A stretch of 64,000 nucleotides of DNA from assembly GCA_032717465.1 (NCBI GenBank), contig CM064670.1:12942428-13006427 (forward strand), read 5' to 3'. This document shows positions 12,005 through 23,353 of this stretch, one piece after another; positions within the stretch are counted from its first letter, which is position 1, and the number at the start of each line of letters is the position of its first letter. This DNA comes from Coenobita brevimanus. Its lineage: Eukaryota; Arthropoda; Malacostraca; Decapoda; Coenobitidae. The notes beneath the pieces are model-generated. The model did no database searches. It had not been told where the DNA came from and was given only the letters and a program-made list of their open reading frames with translations. The translations under genes were made by a program, and so were the position numbers.

Positions 12005-12104
12005 CTACAGAGGAAGGGAAAATGAGAGAGTCAGTAGTGTAGGATTTCTAATTAACAGAAATCTTGCAGACAACATTGTAGTAGAAGTAGTAGTTGTTCC
12101 CTAG
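12001..12104 (+). pseudogene. RTE-A copy 2, endonuclease fragment a
   Basis: TTTACTACAGAGGAAGGGAA onward matches the minus strand of copy 1 at 11450-11360. It encodes [14 protein letters not shown], the strand after the catalytic Glu. It ends where element C begins. Confidence 0.8.
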
Positions 12105-14585
12105 GCAGTCTGGCCGATCAATCCCAAGTCCCTAAGGAAGGCCACAGCCGAGACCGGGCTTTCCCACAGAGCTCGCAAGGAGTGTACGTTGTGTTATTGG
12201 TGCAGGTGATTGTGTGCAATGCAGTCTTCCATAATGTGCTTAATAATATGGGGTGCTGTGTTACAGCCTGGACAGGCATCAGCGACGGAGTCATCCAGCC
12301 TCTTCTGATAAGAGGGCTGGATGATGCCCACATCTCAGCCAGGCCAGGTGGACCCTGTCCTCACGAGGGAGATAGGATTCAGAAGGATGGATATTGGGAT
12401 GCCGTGCATGCAGCTGTGTGCTGTCTTTAAGTGACTGAATGGAGCAGCGAGTGATTTGAGTATGGATATGCTTCTGGAAGCTAGTTTGAGGCAGGCAAGG
12501 GGGGAGAGATGACAGTATTTGTGTATGATATCATGTGCTGGGTGTTGTTTTGATGTTCCTTGTGCTGCCATGTAGTGTAATGGATGGTGTGGGTTTGTGA
12601 GGCTGTGGCAAGAATTTGGATGCCTCTCATGTGTAGATGATCCTTGACTTTGAGGACTTTGGTTTCTTAGTGTAGGTGGTCTGTGAGTGTAGTAGCTGTG
12701 CAGCCTGTGATTATTTTTAGGGCCTTGTTCTGTATGGTCTGTACAGTGTTATAATGCGTTTTAGTGAGGTTGGAAGCCCAAGCAGGACTTGCATAATTCA
12801 TCACTGAACGTTTGTATTGTTTGTATACTGTGGTGGTGGTTTCTTTGTTGTGTCCAAATGTTGTATGGGCAAGTGACCTTAAGGCATTGAGTCTTGGTGT
12901 TAATGTATCTTTAATGTTTGCGATGTGTTGTTTAAATGACAGTGATGTATGTTACACCAAGGATTTTTTTTTTTGGGGGGGGATAGAGTAGTGTTGTTTA
13001 TGGTAAGGTGTAGAATGTGACTGTGTTCTGCTGTCCAGTTTGTGAGAAGGGTCACTGTAGATTTGGCTGGGGCTATTTTGAGCCTGTTTGTGGTGAACCA
13101 TTTGTATAGTGTGTTGAGGTAAGGTTGGTACGTTTTGGTTTTACATGTAAGTGTTATGTCCTCCGCATAGGAAGCTCTGTGTATTTGTGGTGTGTAGGGT
13201 GTGATATGTCTTGCATGTATAGGTTAATGAGAGTAGGGGATAAAACAGATCCTTGGGGGACGCTGTTTGTAAAGTTTCTGATGTTTGATGACTGACCGGC
13301 AAATGTTACATGTTCACATCTGCCTGCTAAATAGTTTGCCAGCCATCTTTTTTGTGTTATTGTTCATGTTTGTGTTGATTATTATCTTTGTTAGACTGTG
13401 GCGGGGGATGGCATCAAAAGCTTTGCTAATGTCTAGTGTGACTAGGAGTGTTCTCTGTGGTGGCCTAGATGAACTGATACCATCAAAAATTCTCTGTGTC
13501 AGATCTGTAAGAAGAGTGTGGAGTGTAGCGGCCTAAAACCATGTTGTGATGGGGCTAGGGGGATGTGAAGTGTAACTAGTTGTAATACCAGTAATTCAGT
13601 GACTTTGGAGGAGGTGCAGAGAAGTGTGATGGGGCGGTGTGAGGAAGGTAACATGGGGTCTTTGTTGGATTTGGGGATAGAGATGATATTGCTATGCTTC
13701 CAGATGTTGGGTATTATGTTGTGTGAGTAGCTGTGGTTTGATATGTTGGTGAGTGCTTGTATGCCTTGTGATCCAAGGTGTTTAAGGTGTGTGTTGCTTA
13801 TGTTGTCTGGTCCACAGGCCGACGAGTGCTTAAGGCTGCTAATAATGTGCTTCATCTGGCTGTAAGTGAAAGGTGCAAAGTCTGGGTCTGTGGGGAACTG
13901 CTTCTTGCGTCAGATGACACGTTGGTCGTCGCAGTGGGGGTTTATATGGCTGACATGTGAAAAGTGATTGATGAGAGTGTTTGCTTGTTGTTTGTTTGAG
14001 GGTATGGTGTCTATTGTTGTGATGACAGCTTGCAATTGTGTAGTATTGCTGTTGGAGAGTGTGATGCTGTTTAGTGTTTTGCAGAGTTGCTGGTGTTTGT
14101 TTTGTGATCATGTGCTTGGAGATAATTATTCCATTTTATTGTTTGTTGTTCTGATATATTATTGTTTATCTGAATGATGAGTTCTTATATTTGTTGTACG
14201 GTGTCTTGTGTATGGGATGTTGGAGAGTATCATAGTATGTCGCACTGACTGATGGGGCCATGAATTTCTGGTGTAAAGTTGAGGTTGTGCCTCTTTCTGT
14301 TGCCTCCAGGGATGTGTCTCTTGTTCAGTTGTATTGAAAGTGTGCACAGCGGTGTTGATGTTTGTGATGGATGTACTGTTTAATGTTTCAAAGTGTTTTT
14401 CTGTTTCATCTGTGAAGGCTTCCCAGGTGGCTGTCTTATAATTAGTGTATGTGTGTCTGTGGCCAGCTGGGGTGATTCTGGTTTTGTTAGTGATGATGAC
14501 TGGGAGGTGGTCAGAGCCAAGTGTTTTGACCATTCTCCAGGATGATGTGTATCTGACAGAGCACCATCGGTTATTAGACTGTGCA
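12105..14585 (-). mobile_element. C, I/Jockey-superfamily element (5' truncated)
   Basis: A minus-strand element starts within the C-terminal part of the endonuclease (about 14585) and ends near 12105. It is inserted inside the RTE-A copy 2 endonuclease; in copy 1 the corresponding stretch (11240-11400) is continuous. No second copy is seen in the window. Boundaries are approximate because about 35 bases of RTE-A appear lost at the junction. Confidence 0.75.
12118..14580 (-). pseudogene. Element C endonuclease end and reverse transcriptase
   Basis: On the minus strand the order is LGSDHLPVIIT (endonuclease SDH, near 14515), a linker with ATWEAFTDETEKHFE, then 13855-13500 with SSACGPDNISNTHL (block 1), NIWKHSNIISIPKSNKDP, HRPITLLCTSSKVTE and LAPSQHGFRPLHST. 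In another frame follow LLVTLDISKAFDAIPRH (block A, about 13400-13450) and ASYAEDITL (YADD changed to YAED, about 13160). The C-terminus carries a Cys-rich CPGCNTAPHIIKHIMEDC, then LWESPVSAVAFLRDLGLIG, an ending typical of I/Jockey-superfamily elements. Multiple frame breaks and the altered catalytic box make it inactive. Confidence 0.75.
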
Positions 14586-14953
14586 AAAAATACACCTTGA
14601 AAGTAATACAAGTGTATGCACCGACTTCTCAAAGCTCAGATGAAGAAATAGAAACATTCTATGATGACATCTCTCAGATTATGGAAGATGAAAAGACCAA
14701 ACATACTATACTCATGGGAGACTTCAATGCAAAAGTTGGGAAATCAAAAAATAGAGAAATATGTATGGGAAGATTTGGAGTTCGAGAAAGGAATGAAAGA
14801 GGAGAAATGGTGGTAAATTTTGCTGAAATGTATAACATGAGAATAATGAACACATGCTTTCACAAAAGAACTGGGAGAAAATGGACCTGGAAAAGTCCGA
14901 ATGGAGAAACAAAGAATGAAATCGACTTCATTATAGCAGATAAGAATAACAGG
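14586..14953 (+). pseudogene. RTE-A copy 2, endonuclease fragment b
   Basis: The open frame reads VIQVYAPTSQSSDEEIETF, TILMGDFNAKVGKSKNR (catalytic GDFN), WTWKSPNGETKNEIDFIIAD and ends at KNN, where F2 is inserted. Reading resumes at 18421 with KNNRITNVTVINK; there the SDH motif of copy 1 has become SVH, so the catalytic Asp is lost. Confidence 0.85.
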
Positions 14954-15189
14954 TACGTGGGGGTGCCCATCATCCACTCACTCAGTGTAGGGATGTCTTA
15001 TGGTCTCTACACTGAATGACAAGCAAAATGGTTTCCTGTACCCAGGAAATCATTTACTATGCTGGGTGGTAACCATATAACCGGGGTTTTTGATCAGTTA
15101 AGTGTCCCCCACATTCCCCTATCTAAAATCACTTAAGCAGTTGTTCCAGAGAGCCTCTGAGGGTCAAATACCTGTCAGGAGCCCCAACC

Positions 15190-15985
15190 AAGTGGGCTGA
15201 TTCGCATGGCCATGTGGAATGTGAGAGGTGTGAATGAGGAAAGCAGGAGGAAGGAAGAGGTGAATGAGTTCAAAAGTGGAGTTCAAAAGTGCGAGATATG
15301 CTGTGATGGAATTGTGTGAAACAAAGATGAAAGAATGTGAAGTGGAGGAATAGGGGGTGTGTAAAGTGTGTAAGATCGGACATGAATGGGCGAGGAAGAT
15401 GCAAGGGAGGAGTTGCTTTGTTGATGATGAAGTGTGACAGAGTGGAATTAGATATTACAAATGTGTCAGTTCGAGATGTATGAATGTCATGTTCAAGAAG
15501 ATGAAAATCGTAGTGATTGTAGCGTATGCACTGTCTGATGACAAGAGTGAGAGAGAGAGAGAGAAAGATAGGTTTGGGATGAGCTGGATAGAGCAGTGGG
15601 AGAAATTCCCAGGAGCTGTATCGTGATCATAATAAGTGATATGAATGGAATAGTAGGCACTGGTCCTGAGGATGACATAATAGGCTGTAATGGAGTACAA
15701 GGAGAAAATGATAATGGGAAGCGATTGAAGGATATGTGTCGTATTTCAAACACAAAGATGCACATAAATATACATGGTATAGAGGGAACAGGGATCGTTG
15801 TTGAAAGGAGCCTGATTGATTACGTGCTCATAGAGAGCTCCGTGCAGGGAATGGTTGCTGATTCGAGGGCCGTGAGAGGACGATGTGGAGGTCTGTCAGA
15901 TCATATGACTGTGGCATGCAAAATCAAGCTGAGAGGAGTGAGATGGACCAGGAGAGAGAGAGGAGCAGTCAGGAAGAAAGACTGA
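15190..15985 (+). pseudogene. F2 endonuclease
   Basis: Starts near 15205 with MAMWNVRGVNEE, the first endonuclease strand. It continues through GVALLMMKCDRVELDIT (about 15412), VIVAYALSDDKSERERER (15510), a frame break near 15590 where the GDxN motif should be (SDMNGIVG, about 15637), LIDYVLIES and GLSDHMTVACKIKL (catalytic SDH, about 15895). Stops interrupt the N-terminal third. Confidence 0.75.
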
Positions 15986-16449
15986 AAGTCGAGAAGCTGA
16001 GGATCAAAGAAATGGGAGATGAATACAGGACCAAAGTAGGGGAGGAGTTGGAATCAGTGAACTGGAATGAAAAGGATTTGGACGGCCTGTGGAATGCATA
16101 TGGGGAATGCCTAGTTAAGAATGCTAAAGCAATGTGGCAGGAGTAACAACAAAGAAGAAAGGTATGGCACGGTGGGATGAAGAGGTTAAGAGAGCAGTGG
16201 AGGAAATGAGGAAGAAGTGGCTGGAGTGGTTACAGAACAGGAGTTCAGTTGAAATAAGAACTGAATATATTAAGAGCAAGAAGCATGTAAAGAGACTAGG
16301 GAAGAGGAAAAGGAGGAGGTAAATGATGATCAAAGAGGAAAAATGAATGCAAATTACCCTGCAAATAGGAAATTATTCCGGAAAGAGGTGCAGAAATGTA
16401 GAAGTGAGAGCGGAAGAAATGTGAAAGTGTGAAGGATGTAAGTGGTTAA

Positions 16450-18165
16450 TTGTTAACCCATGGGGATGAAGTAAGGACCAAATGGAAAGAATATTTTGAA
16501 AGCATGATGAATGGGAATAGAGAAAGCAGAACCGCTGTAAACATGATTGGTTTCGGGGGTGTACAGAGAAAGAATGCAGTGCCAGGAAACATGACACTCG
16601 CACAAGCGAAGAGCGCTGCAAAGCGGCTAAACAATGGGAAAGCAGCTGGGGTTGATAAGGTGTATGCAGAGATGATTAAGTTTAGTGGACAAAGCAGAAT
16701 GAAGTGCTTGTTGGAGATATGTAAGAGGACGTGGATGAGTGAAACTGTGCGAGCAGAGTGGAAAAAGGCTGTGATTGTACCCCAGTACAAAAATAAAGGT
16801 GAGCGAAGACAGCGCAAGAATTATCGTGGCATAAGTCTATTGAGTGTGGATGGGAAGGTATATGGAAGAATTATTATAAAGAAAGAGAGATATCAGAAGT
16901 CCTAGTGAGTGATGAACAGGGTGGCTTTTGGAGTGGCAGAAGACGTGTGGATCAAATATTTGCAGTGAAAACAGATAGTGGAGATGGCATGTGAGAAGGA
17001 CTATAAGGTGTTTATGGCATTTATGAGTCTGGGAAATGCATACAACAAAGTAGACAGAAAAATTGTGGAAGGCTTCGCGCATGTACAGTGTTGATGGTAA
17101 GCTGCTAGGTGCCGTCAACAGTTTTTATGATGGAAGTGAGGCATGTGTAAGGGTAAATGGGCATCTAAGTGAATGGTTCACAATCAGTGTAAGCATGCGA
17201 CAAGGCTGTGTGATGTCCCCATGGTTCTTCAATATATACATGGATGGGGTGATGAGAGAAGTAAAAACACGAGTAATGGAGAAAGGGATGGCGTTGGTAA
17301 TGAATGGTGATGGATTGAATATCTCAGTTTTGCTGTATGCAGATGATGCAGTCCTACTTGCAAATACCGGAGCAGCACTTATTAGACTAGTGCAGAGTTT
17401 TGCTGCTGACTGTGAGTGTCGTGCTTTGAGAGTAAATGCAGAAAAGAGAAATGTGATATGTAATCGAGAAAGAAGGTGACTCCCAGTGTGATATTACAGT
17501 GAATGGAGAGAGACTGGAATTGGTGAGGAAGTTCAAATACCTGGGTACGGTGATGGAAAAGAGAGAAAAATGTGCAAAAGAAGTGGAAAGTAGAGTGACA
17601 CAAGGAAGGAAAGTAGCTGGTGCTATGAAGGCCTTAATAAGAAACAAAGGCTTGAGTGTAACAGCTGCGCGAGGCTTACATGAAGGAGTGTTAGTGTAAC
17701 TTTAACATATGGATGTGAAACTATAGTGTGGTATGAAAATGAAAAATAAAGAGTAAGAGCAATGGATATGTGACTTCTGAGGAATGTATGTCGAGTACAA
17801 AGAGTGGATAGGATACGAAATTATGTGATTAATGAAAGATGCAGAGTGAGGAAGTCTGTGGACACCAGATACGAAATTATGTGATTAATGAAAGATGCGG
17901 AGTGAGGAAGTCTGTGGACACCAGAGTCCAAGAGTGTGTACTGAGATGGTTTGGTCGTCTGGAGAGAATGGATGACAACAGAGCGATGAAAAAGGTATAT
18001 TTGAGCGAATTTGAAGGAGGAAGGAGGCGACGTAGGCCAAGGAGAAGGTGAAGGGACATGATGGATGAGTGTGTGAGGAAGAGAGGTTTGGAAGTCGGTG
18101 AGGCTAGGGAACTGACAAGAGATCAAGCTGGCTGGATGAATGTTGTGAGAAGAAGTGCATGATCA
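16450..18165 (+). pseudogene. F2 reverse transcriptase
   Basis: Motifs in order: LNNGKAAGVDKVYAEMIK (block 1), AEWKKAVIVPQYKNKGER, NYRGISLLSVDGKVYGRI up to a stop at 16903; a damaged block A near 17020-17060; MRQGCVMSPWFFNIYMDGV (block B, about 17197); LLYADDAVLLANT (catalytic YADD, about 17330); LVRKFKYLGTVMEK (17518), ALIRNKGLSVTAARGLHEG and VLRWFGRLERMDDN (17938). At least four stops or frameshifts are present. A 56-bp segment near the C-terminus is tandemly duplicated. Confidence 0.8.
17812..17923. repeat. 56-bp tandem duplication inside F2
   Basis: GATACGAAATTATGTGATTA starts at 17812 and again at 17868; the two 56-base units differ at about one position. The second F2 copy at 22680-22745 has a single unit, so this is a private duplication. 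Confidence 0.9.
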
Positions 18166-18432
18166 GGGATTTGGCACCCCTTTTTCACGTGACAGAGTCT
18201 GGATTGCCTCTTTCGGATACGTTTATATGAAGCTACAGAATGTGATGAAAGTTTTGGGCGTATCTGTTAAAGCCAGGATTCCGGTGGCTTGAATGATGAG
18301 TGAATGAATGCGTGGCCCATTGGATTAGGTCAATTTGGACTGTCTGGACATCGCTTCTCCTCACCCTGCCCTAGGGTGGGAAAGGAGGTCCGGATGACGA
18401 TGATGATGATGATGATGATGAAAAATAATAGG

Positions 18433-20615
18433 ATCACAAATGTCACCGTTATCAACAAAGGAAGTATTGGAAGTGTCCATACAATGGTGGGTTGCATAGC
18501 CAGATGCAGCTTCAGAAGTGAAAGAAAAAGATGATTAAAAATAAAAACATATGCCCAATAAAAGTAAACGAAAGCAGTGCAGCCTTTCAGTTGGAAATAA
18601 CGAACACATTTCAGGCTCTAAGTAATGCTGAATGTGACACTGATAGCTGAATGACAGACTACGTAAGTGCTAAGAGAATCAGCGGAGGTAGCAGGGAAGC
18701 CTAGTAAAACCAAAACCAAGAATAATTCAGAAAAGACACTCGAGCTTATGAGGAAAAGAAAGGAAATGAGAGTAAAAACAAGATGAGACAGAACGAACGG
18801 AATTATATAAGCTTATCAGCAAGACACAAAGAGAAGAAAAATGAAAGAGAAACATTAATCAGATCAAGGAAACCATCAAGAAAGGAAAAAGTCTGAAACA
18901 GGTTCAAAGTAAAATGGCACTAGGAAAGCAACAAATTACATCAATGAAAGAGAAGAACGGTGAAGTCATTAAATGCAGAGCTAAGATGCTGAAGAGAGTT
19001 GAAGAATTTTACAAAGAACTGTGCCCTATGCATCAAAGACAGTAGTACCAATAGCTAACTTTTCCGTTGACACAAGTGAAATACCTGAGGTAACATCAGA
19101 CGATGTAAATATTTCTCTAAAGAATATGAAAAGAGGGAAGGCTCCGGGAGAAGATGGAATAGTAGCAGCTTTACTATTGGATGCAGGAGTTGAAGTACAA
19201 AACAGGCTCGCCCACTTATTTACACAATAAAAAAAAAAAATCCCAAAGTAATGCAATAATGTAGTTGTTTTACTTTACAAAAATGGTGGCTCAAAAGATC
19301 TTAGTAACTGTCGACCCACTAGGTTATTATCAGTCGTTTACAAACTCTTCACTAAAGTCCTTACAAACAGAATAACAACAAATCTGGAAGAAAACGAAAC
19401 TCGTGTGCAGGCAGGATTCCGAAGTGGGTTTTCGACTACTGATCACCTACACACAATGAATCAGCCAACTGAGAAAACTGCAGAATATACTGTAATAAAC
19501 CACTGCGCTTAGGTGGTGTTGATAACGAAAAGGCTATCGACTCTGTGGAGCACACAGCAATTATACATTCATTGTGAGAACAAGAAGTGGCTGAGAAAAT
19601 TGTAAAACTGCATGAAAGCATGTATAAAGAGGGAACTACTACAGTTAAATTACATAAGGACTCAGAAAAAAATATGATTGAGAAGGGCGTGCGTCAGGGA
19701 GATACAATTTCACTAACATTATTTACAGCATGCGCATTTTCAGAAAGCTAGCCTGGGAAAACAAAGGAGTGAACATAGATGGGAGAAAAGCTAAACCATT
19801 TAAGATTTGCAGATGACATTGTCCTAATGTCAGAAACAGCAAAGACATTGAAAGAAATGTTAAATGACTTGAACAGAGAAAGCCTCACAGTAGGGCTAAA
19901 GATGAACCGAAGTAAAACTAATGTTTTATCCACAAACACCAAAGAGAGTCATCAGAATAAACGAGGATATTCTTGAAGAAGTCGAGGTGTACAATTACCT
20001 GGGGCAAATGCTAAAATTAACGAAAGACCCTGATAGTGAAATAAAAAGACACATTACAATTGGATGGAGAGCTTTCGGTAAACATAAGTGACATTATAAA
20101 AAGTAGCTTGCCAATTTGTATGAAACGAGAAGTATATAACGAATGTATAATTCCAGATATGACGGACTGTTGTGAGACTGGAACTGACAAAATCGATGGA
20201 AAATTAACTAATCCGCTCTCAGAGAGCAATGGAAAGGTCAATGTTGGGAATGTCTTTAAGAGGCAGGAAAAGATCAGCATGGGTTAGAGCGCAGACTAAC
20301 GTTAAAGACATTATAGAAGTCATAAAAGAACAGAAATGGAGGTGGGTAGGCCATATAATAAGAATAAGGGATAATCGATGGAACAAGAGGCTGACTGGCT
20401 GGACACCAAGAGATTGTAGGAATAGCAGATTAAAGTCAGACAGGAGGTGGAGAGATGAGATAGAGAAATTTCCAGGGAAAACTTGGCAAAGATTGGCTCA
20501 GCCAAGGAATTTGTGGAGAAGGTTGAGAGAGGCCTTCCGTGGACTTATAATGGCTGTTGATGATAGATATATTATGCGCCTGCGTATGCGTATATACACT
20601 TATAAGTGTAGGTAA
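18433..20615 (+). pseudogene. RTE-A copy 2, endonuclease end and reverse transcriptase
   Basis: It continues from 18421 with ITNVTVINKGSIGSVHTMVG, then the linker, SLKNMKRGKAPGEDGIVAAL (block 1, about 19110), NCRPTR and GFRSGF-like motifs (about 19310-19440), EKGVRQGDTISL (block B, 19678), LNHLRFADDIVLMSETA (catalytic FADD, about 19797) and NRSKTNVL. The C-terminal part runs from 20060 to 20615 (MERSMLGMSLRGRKRSAWV, WVGHIIRIRDN). Numerous stops make it inactive. The FADD box is preserved here but lost in copy 1. Confidence 0.8.
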
Positions 20616-20815
20616 AACGACCTGTACGAACATTTTTCAGTCCCCTAGGTAGGGTGAAAACTTTTTTAGGGTCATGAACAAAAAAAGTATGTGAATCAAT
20701 GCACTTAAGAAGCGTGAATACGATACAAGTGTACGTAATGTGTAATTACCTCACACTTACGTATAACCTACAACGTAATACGACTCAAGGTGTACGTGGT
20801 AAATAGTGGCCTTAC

Positions 20816-20921
20816 CTCACAGTTGTGAAGAACCTCTTGAAGGTACACGAAGGTGGAGTGAGTGAGGGAGGCGGGGGCCGAGGGTTTAGCCAGGTGCACA
20901 GAACGACCAGCCATCACCGAA
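20816..20921 (-). CDS. Large lipid transfer protein gene, exon 7 of 7 seen
   Basis: The minus-strand exon runs from after TTTTCTCCTGTAATGGCAG to the donor GAG|GTAAGG. It is 106 nt: one base completing a Tyr codon begun in exon 6, then 35 codons including SVMAGRSVHLAKPSAPASLT and FVYLQEVLHNCE. In lipid transfer proteins the stretch after the WW/QVASF block is a short linker followed by a (K)P.....S segment and a strand leading into the next domain, and this fits. The next exon should start in phase 0. I see no candidate in 1-20815, so it probably lies outside the window. Confidence 0.8.
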
Positions 20922-20940
20922 CTGCCATTACAGGAGAAAA

Positions 20941-20998
20941 TCATCATCATTGTTATTATCATCATCATCATCTTCATCATCATTATCATCACTTTAGC
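20941..20998. repeat. (ATC)n-rich tract
   Basis: An imperfect ATC/TTC triplet run lies immediately upstream (minus sense) of the exon 7 acceptor. The neighbouring 20621-20815 has no recognisable feature. Confidence 0.85.
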
Positions 20999-21024
20999 AT
21001 AAAGCAAAGATGAAAGACAAGCCA

Positions 21025-21690
21025 AGGTCACATGGAAAGGTCAAGGGTCAATGTCGCATGTCAAGGTGAGCTTAAATATTTTTCATTGGATTTAAACCAG
21101 ACTTAGGGGAAAGGTTGAGGCTGAGGGAGGAACGAATAGATTCGATTTCAGGAACACTAAGCTACCATGAAGAGCCACAGGGCAAGGTCAAAATTCAGCC
21201 GGTGTTTATCTGTGTGCACATGATAACTCAGTTTTAATCTTATTTAAACTAAACTTGGTGTAAGGAGTGAAGGCCAGCCAAAGGGTTCACCCGCTGTTTT
21301 GAGAACAAAGAATCAAAAATCAAGGTCACATGGTAAGGTCAACTTAAAGTTTTCACCCGATTTAGGCCAAATGTTTCGGAAGGATTCGAGGTACGGAAAA
21401 GGTAAAGGAAGTAGATTTTGAGAACAATTCGTTAAACGTCAAGGTCACAGGGAGAGGTCAACTTTCTTCCCTGAAAACAAACAGATTTCATTCCATTTGG
21501 ACCAATTTTTGTGAAAGGGCTGGAGGTCAGCCAAGGATGACCACATACTATTTTGAAACCAATTGGTCAAAAGTCTCACGGCTTCAATCCAATTTGGATT
21601 AAAGTTGGATGGGTCGGGGCTCATGCAAGAAGGAAGTTATTTGATTTTGAAAACAATCAAGTGAAGATCAAAGTCACAGGGCAAAACCAT
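21025..21690. repeat. Diverged tandem repeat with AAGGTCAC core, about 5 units
   Basis: The core CAAGGTCACANGG recurs at about 21028, 21183, 21321, 21437 and (as CAAAGTCACAGGG) 21670. Between cores lie recurring segments such as TTTGGACCAA, TTGAAAACAAT and TGGAGGTCAGCCAAGG. Unit length is about 115-160 bases with low identity. No coding potential is seen. Bases 21700-21900 show nothing recognised. Confidence 0.7.
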
Positions 21691-21900
21691 ATATGCGGCC
21701 TCTAGAACATTTGTAGGATGTGGATGTTGCACTGTGTGTGTACTCCACCTTGCTTAGCTATATATTTTTACCATCAACACTTATGCATAAGTGACAAAGG
21801 TGTGATTTGCAAAGTACACTGCCAATGAAGAGGAGCTGCCACACCTCTTATGAAACCTAAAATACAGTCCTTAAAGTGAGATAAGGGGGTGTGACGTCTT

Positions 21901-22330
21901 TGTGGTGGTGGTAGTAGTAGTAGTAGTAGTCATAGTAGTAGTATTAGCAGTAGCTGCTGTTGTTGCTGTTGTTGTTGAACCAAGTGAACTGGCAGCTGAA
22001 GTTCGTCTCATCCTGCTGTCTACCATCCTCCTTTTGAAAGATGTTATAGGAAATGAGGGATGTTTATATCCCATTTGCACTCAGTGTCCTCAGTACAGGA
22101 CAGAACTGGGCATTTTCAAAATTTAATAAAGAAGGGAACCCCCCGGGTAGGGACCTATGAGCATCGCGACTATGAGCCGACAGGCGGAGGGCGGTACGCC
22201 CAGCACCCTTCCGGCAAAATCCCTCGCACAGGACTTCCAGGACCCAATGGGATATAAATGGGCAGTGGAGCCACTCAGTTACAGTGTATCGATGCCACCA
22301 CGTGAGGGCATCCCTCCCCAGCACCCTCTA
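21901..22330. repeat. SINE-like (TAC)n-tailed repeat, copy 1, interrupted
   Basis: The GTA-triplet tract (21902-21975) is the reverse complement of the (TAC)n tail. GAACCAAGTGAACTGGCAGC and CCATCCTCCTTTTG follow. The 5' part reappears at 22252-22330 (TGCCACCACGTGAGG, CATCCCTCCCCAGCACCCTC). Between them, about 22080-22250 holds unrelated GC-rich sequence (ACCTATGAGCATCGCGACTA), probably another insertion. Confidence 0.7.
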
Positions 22331-22343
22331 TGGTTGATCAATA

Positions 22344-22348
<5 letters not shown>

Positions 22349-22382
<34 letters not shown>
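22349..22382. repeat. (GT)n microsatellite
   Basis: A pure GT run lies between the SINE-like copy and the F2 fragment that starts at 22383. Confidence 0.97.
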
Positions 22383-22384
<2 letters not shown>

Positions 22385-23215
22385 ATTACAGTGAATGGTG
22401 AGACTTCAATTACCTGGGTACAGTGATAGAAAAAGAAAGGAAAATGTGCAAAAGAAGTGGAAAGTGGAGTAACACAAGGAGGGAAAGTAGCTGGTGCTGT
22501 GAAAGCCTTGATAAGAAACAGAGGCTTGAGTATTGCAGCTGCGCGAGGCTTACATGAAGGAGTGTTAGTGCCAACTTTAACATATGGATGTGAGACTATG
22601 GTGTGGTATGAAAATGAAAAGTCAGGAGTGAGCGCATTGGAGATGGGACTGCTGAGGAATGTATGTGGAGTACAGAGAGTGGATAGGATACGAAATAATG
22701 TGATTCGTGAAAGATGCGGAGTGAGGAAGTCAGTGGACACCAGAATCGAAGAGAGTGTACTGCGATGGTATGGTCATGTGGAGAGAATGGATAACAATAG
22801 TGGTGAAAAAGTATATCTGAGCGAGTTTGAAGGAGGGAGGAGGCGAGGTAGATCAAGGAGAAGGTGGAGGGATATGGTGGATGAGTGTGTGAGGAAGAGA
22901 GGTTTGGAAGTCGGTGAGGCTAGGGGACTAATAAGAGATCGAGCTGGCCGGATGGGTGTTGTGAGAAGAGCTTGATCAAGGATTTGGCACCTCTTTTTAA
23001 AGTGACAGTGTCCGGATTGACTATCGGATACGTTTATGTGAAGCTACTGAATGTGATGAAAGTTTCTGGCGTATCAGATAGAGGCAGGATTCCGGTGGCT
23101 TGAATGATGAGTGAATGGAAGCGTGGCCCATTGGACCGGAAAGACTTGGGCTATCTGGACGTTGCTACTCCTCACCCTGCCCTAGGGTGGAAAAGGAGGT
23201 CCGGATGATGATGAC
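22383..23215 (+). pseudogene. F2 copy, RT C-terminus and 3' UTR
   Basis: It starts at a point equivalent to 17485 in the long F2. The frame 22457-22975 is open for 172 codons and reads KVAGAVKALIRNRGLSI, LTYGCETMVWYENEKSG, VLRWYGHVERMDNN and RWRDMVDECVRKRGLEVGEA, then a stop. The 3' UTR shares CACCCTGCCCTAGGGTGG with the long copy and ends in GATGATGATGACGATGATAT. It is 5' truncated, lacks the catalytic motifs, and is younger-looking than the long copy. Confidence 0.85.
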
Positions 23216-23232
23216 GATGATATACGATATAT

Positions 23233-23264
<32 letters not shown>

Positions 23265-23284
23265 AGATATATAGATAGATAGGT

Positions 23285-23345
<61 letters not shown>
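23216..23345. repeat. (TAGA)n and (TA)n tract
   Basis: ATAG tetranucleotides at 23233-23290 pass into pure TA up to 23344. It directly follows the F2 tail. Confidence 0.97.

Positions 23346-23353
<8 letters not shown>

Larger units (their letters stand above)
14954..18420 (+). mobile_element. F2, RTE-like element, near full length
   Basis: A plus-strand element has a 5' UTR (14954-15190), endonuclease, RT, a 3' UTR with CACCCTGCCCTAGGGTGGGA (18362-18381) and a (GAT)n tail ending at 18420. It is flanked by AAGAATAACAGG (14942-14953) and AAAAATAATAGG (18421-18432), a 12-base target duplication with two differences. Joining the flanks restores the RTE-A reading frame. Its 5' UTR (14990-15080) is shared with the short element at 53207-60744. 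Confidence 0.85.
12001..20620 (+). mobile_element. RTE-A retrotransposon, copy 2, with two insertions
   Basis: This is the plus-strand partner of copy 1. RTE-A blocks are 12001-12104, 14586-14953 and 18433-20620. The gaps hold element C (minus strand) and element F2 (plus strand, flanked by a 12-base imperfect duplication). It is 5' truncated: homology to copy 1 begins immediately after the TA tract, inside the endonuclease. The 3' end at about 20570-20620 lacks a long (GAT)n tail but keeps GTTGATGATAGAT. Confidence 0.85.
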
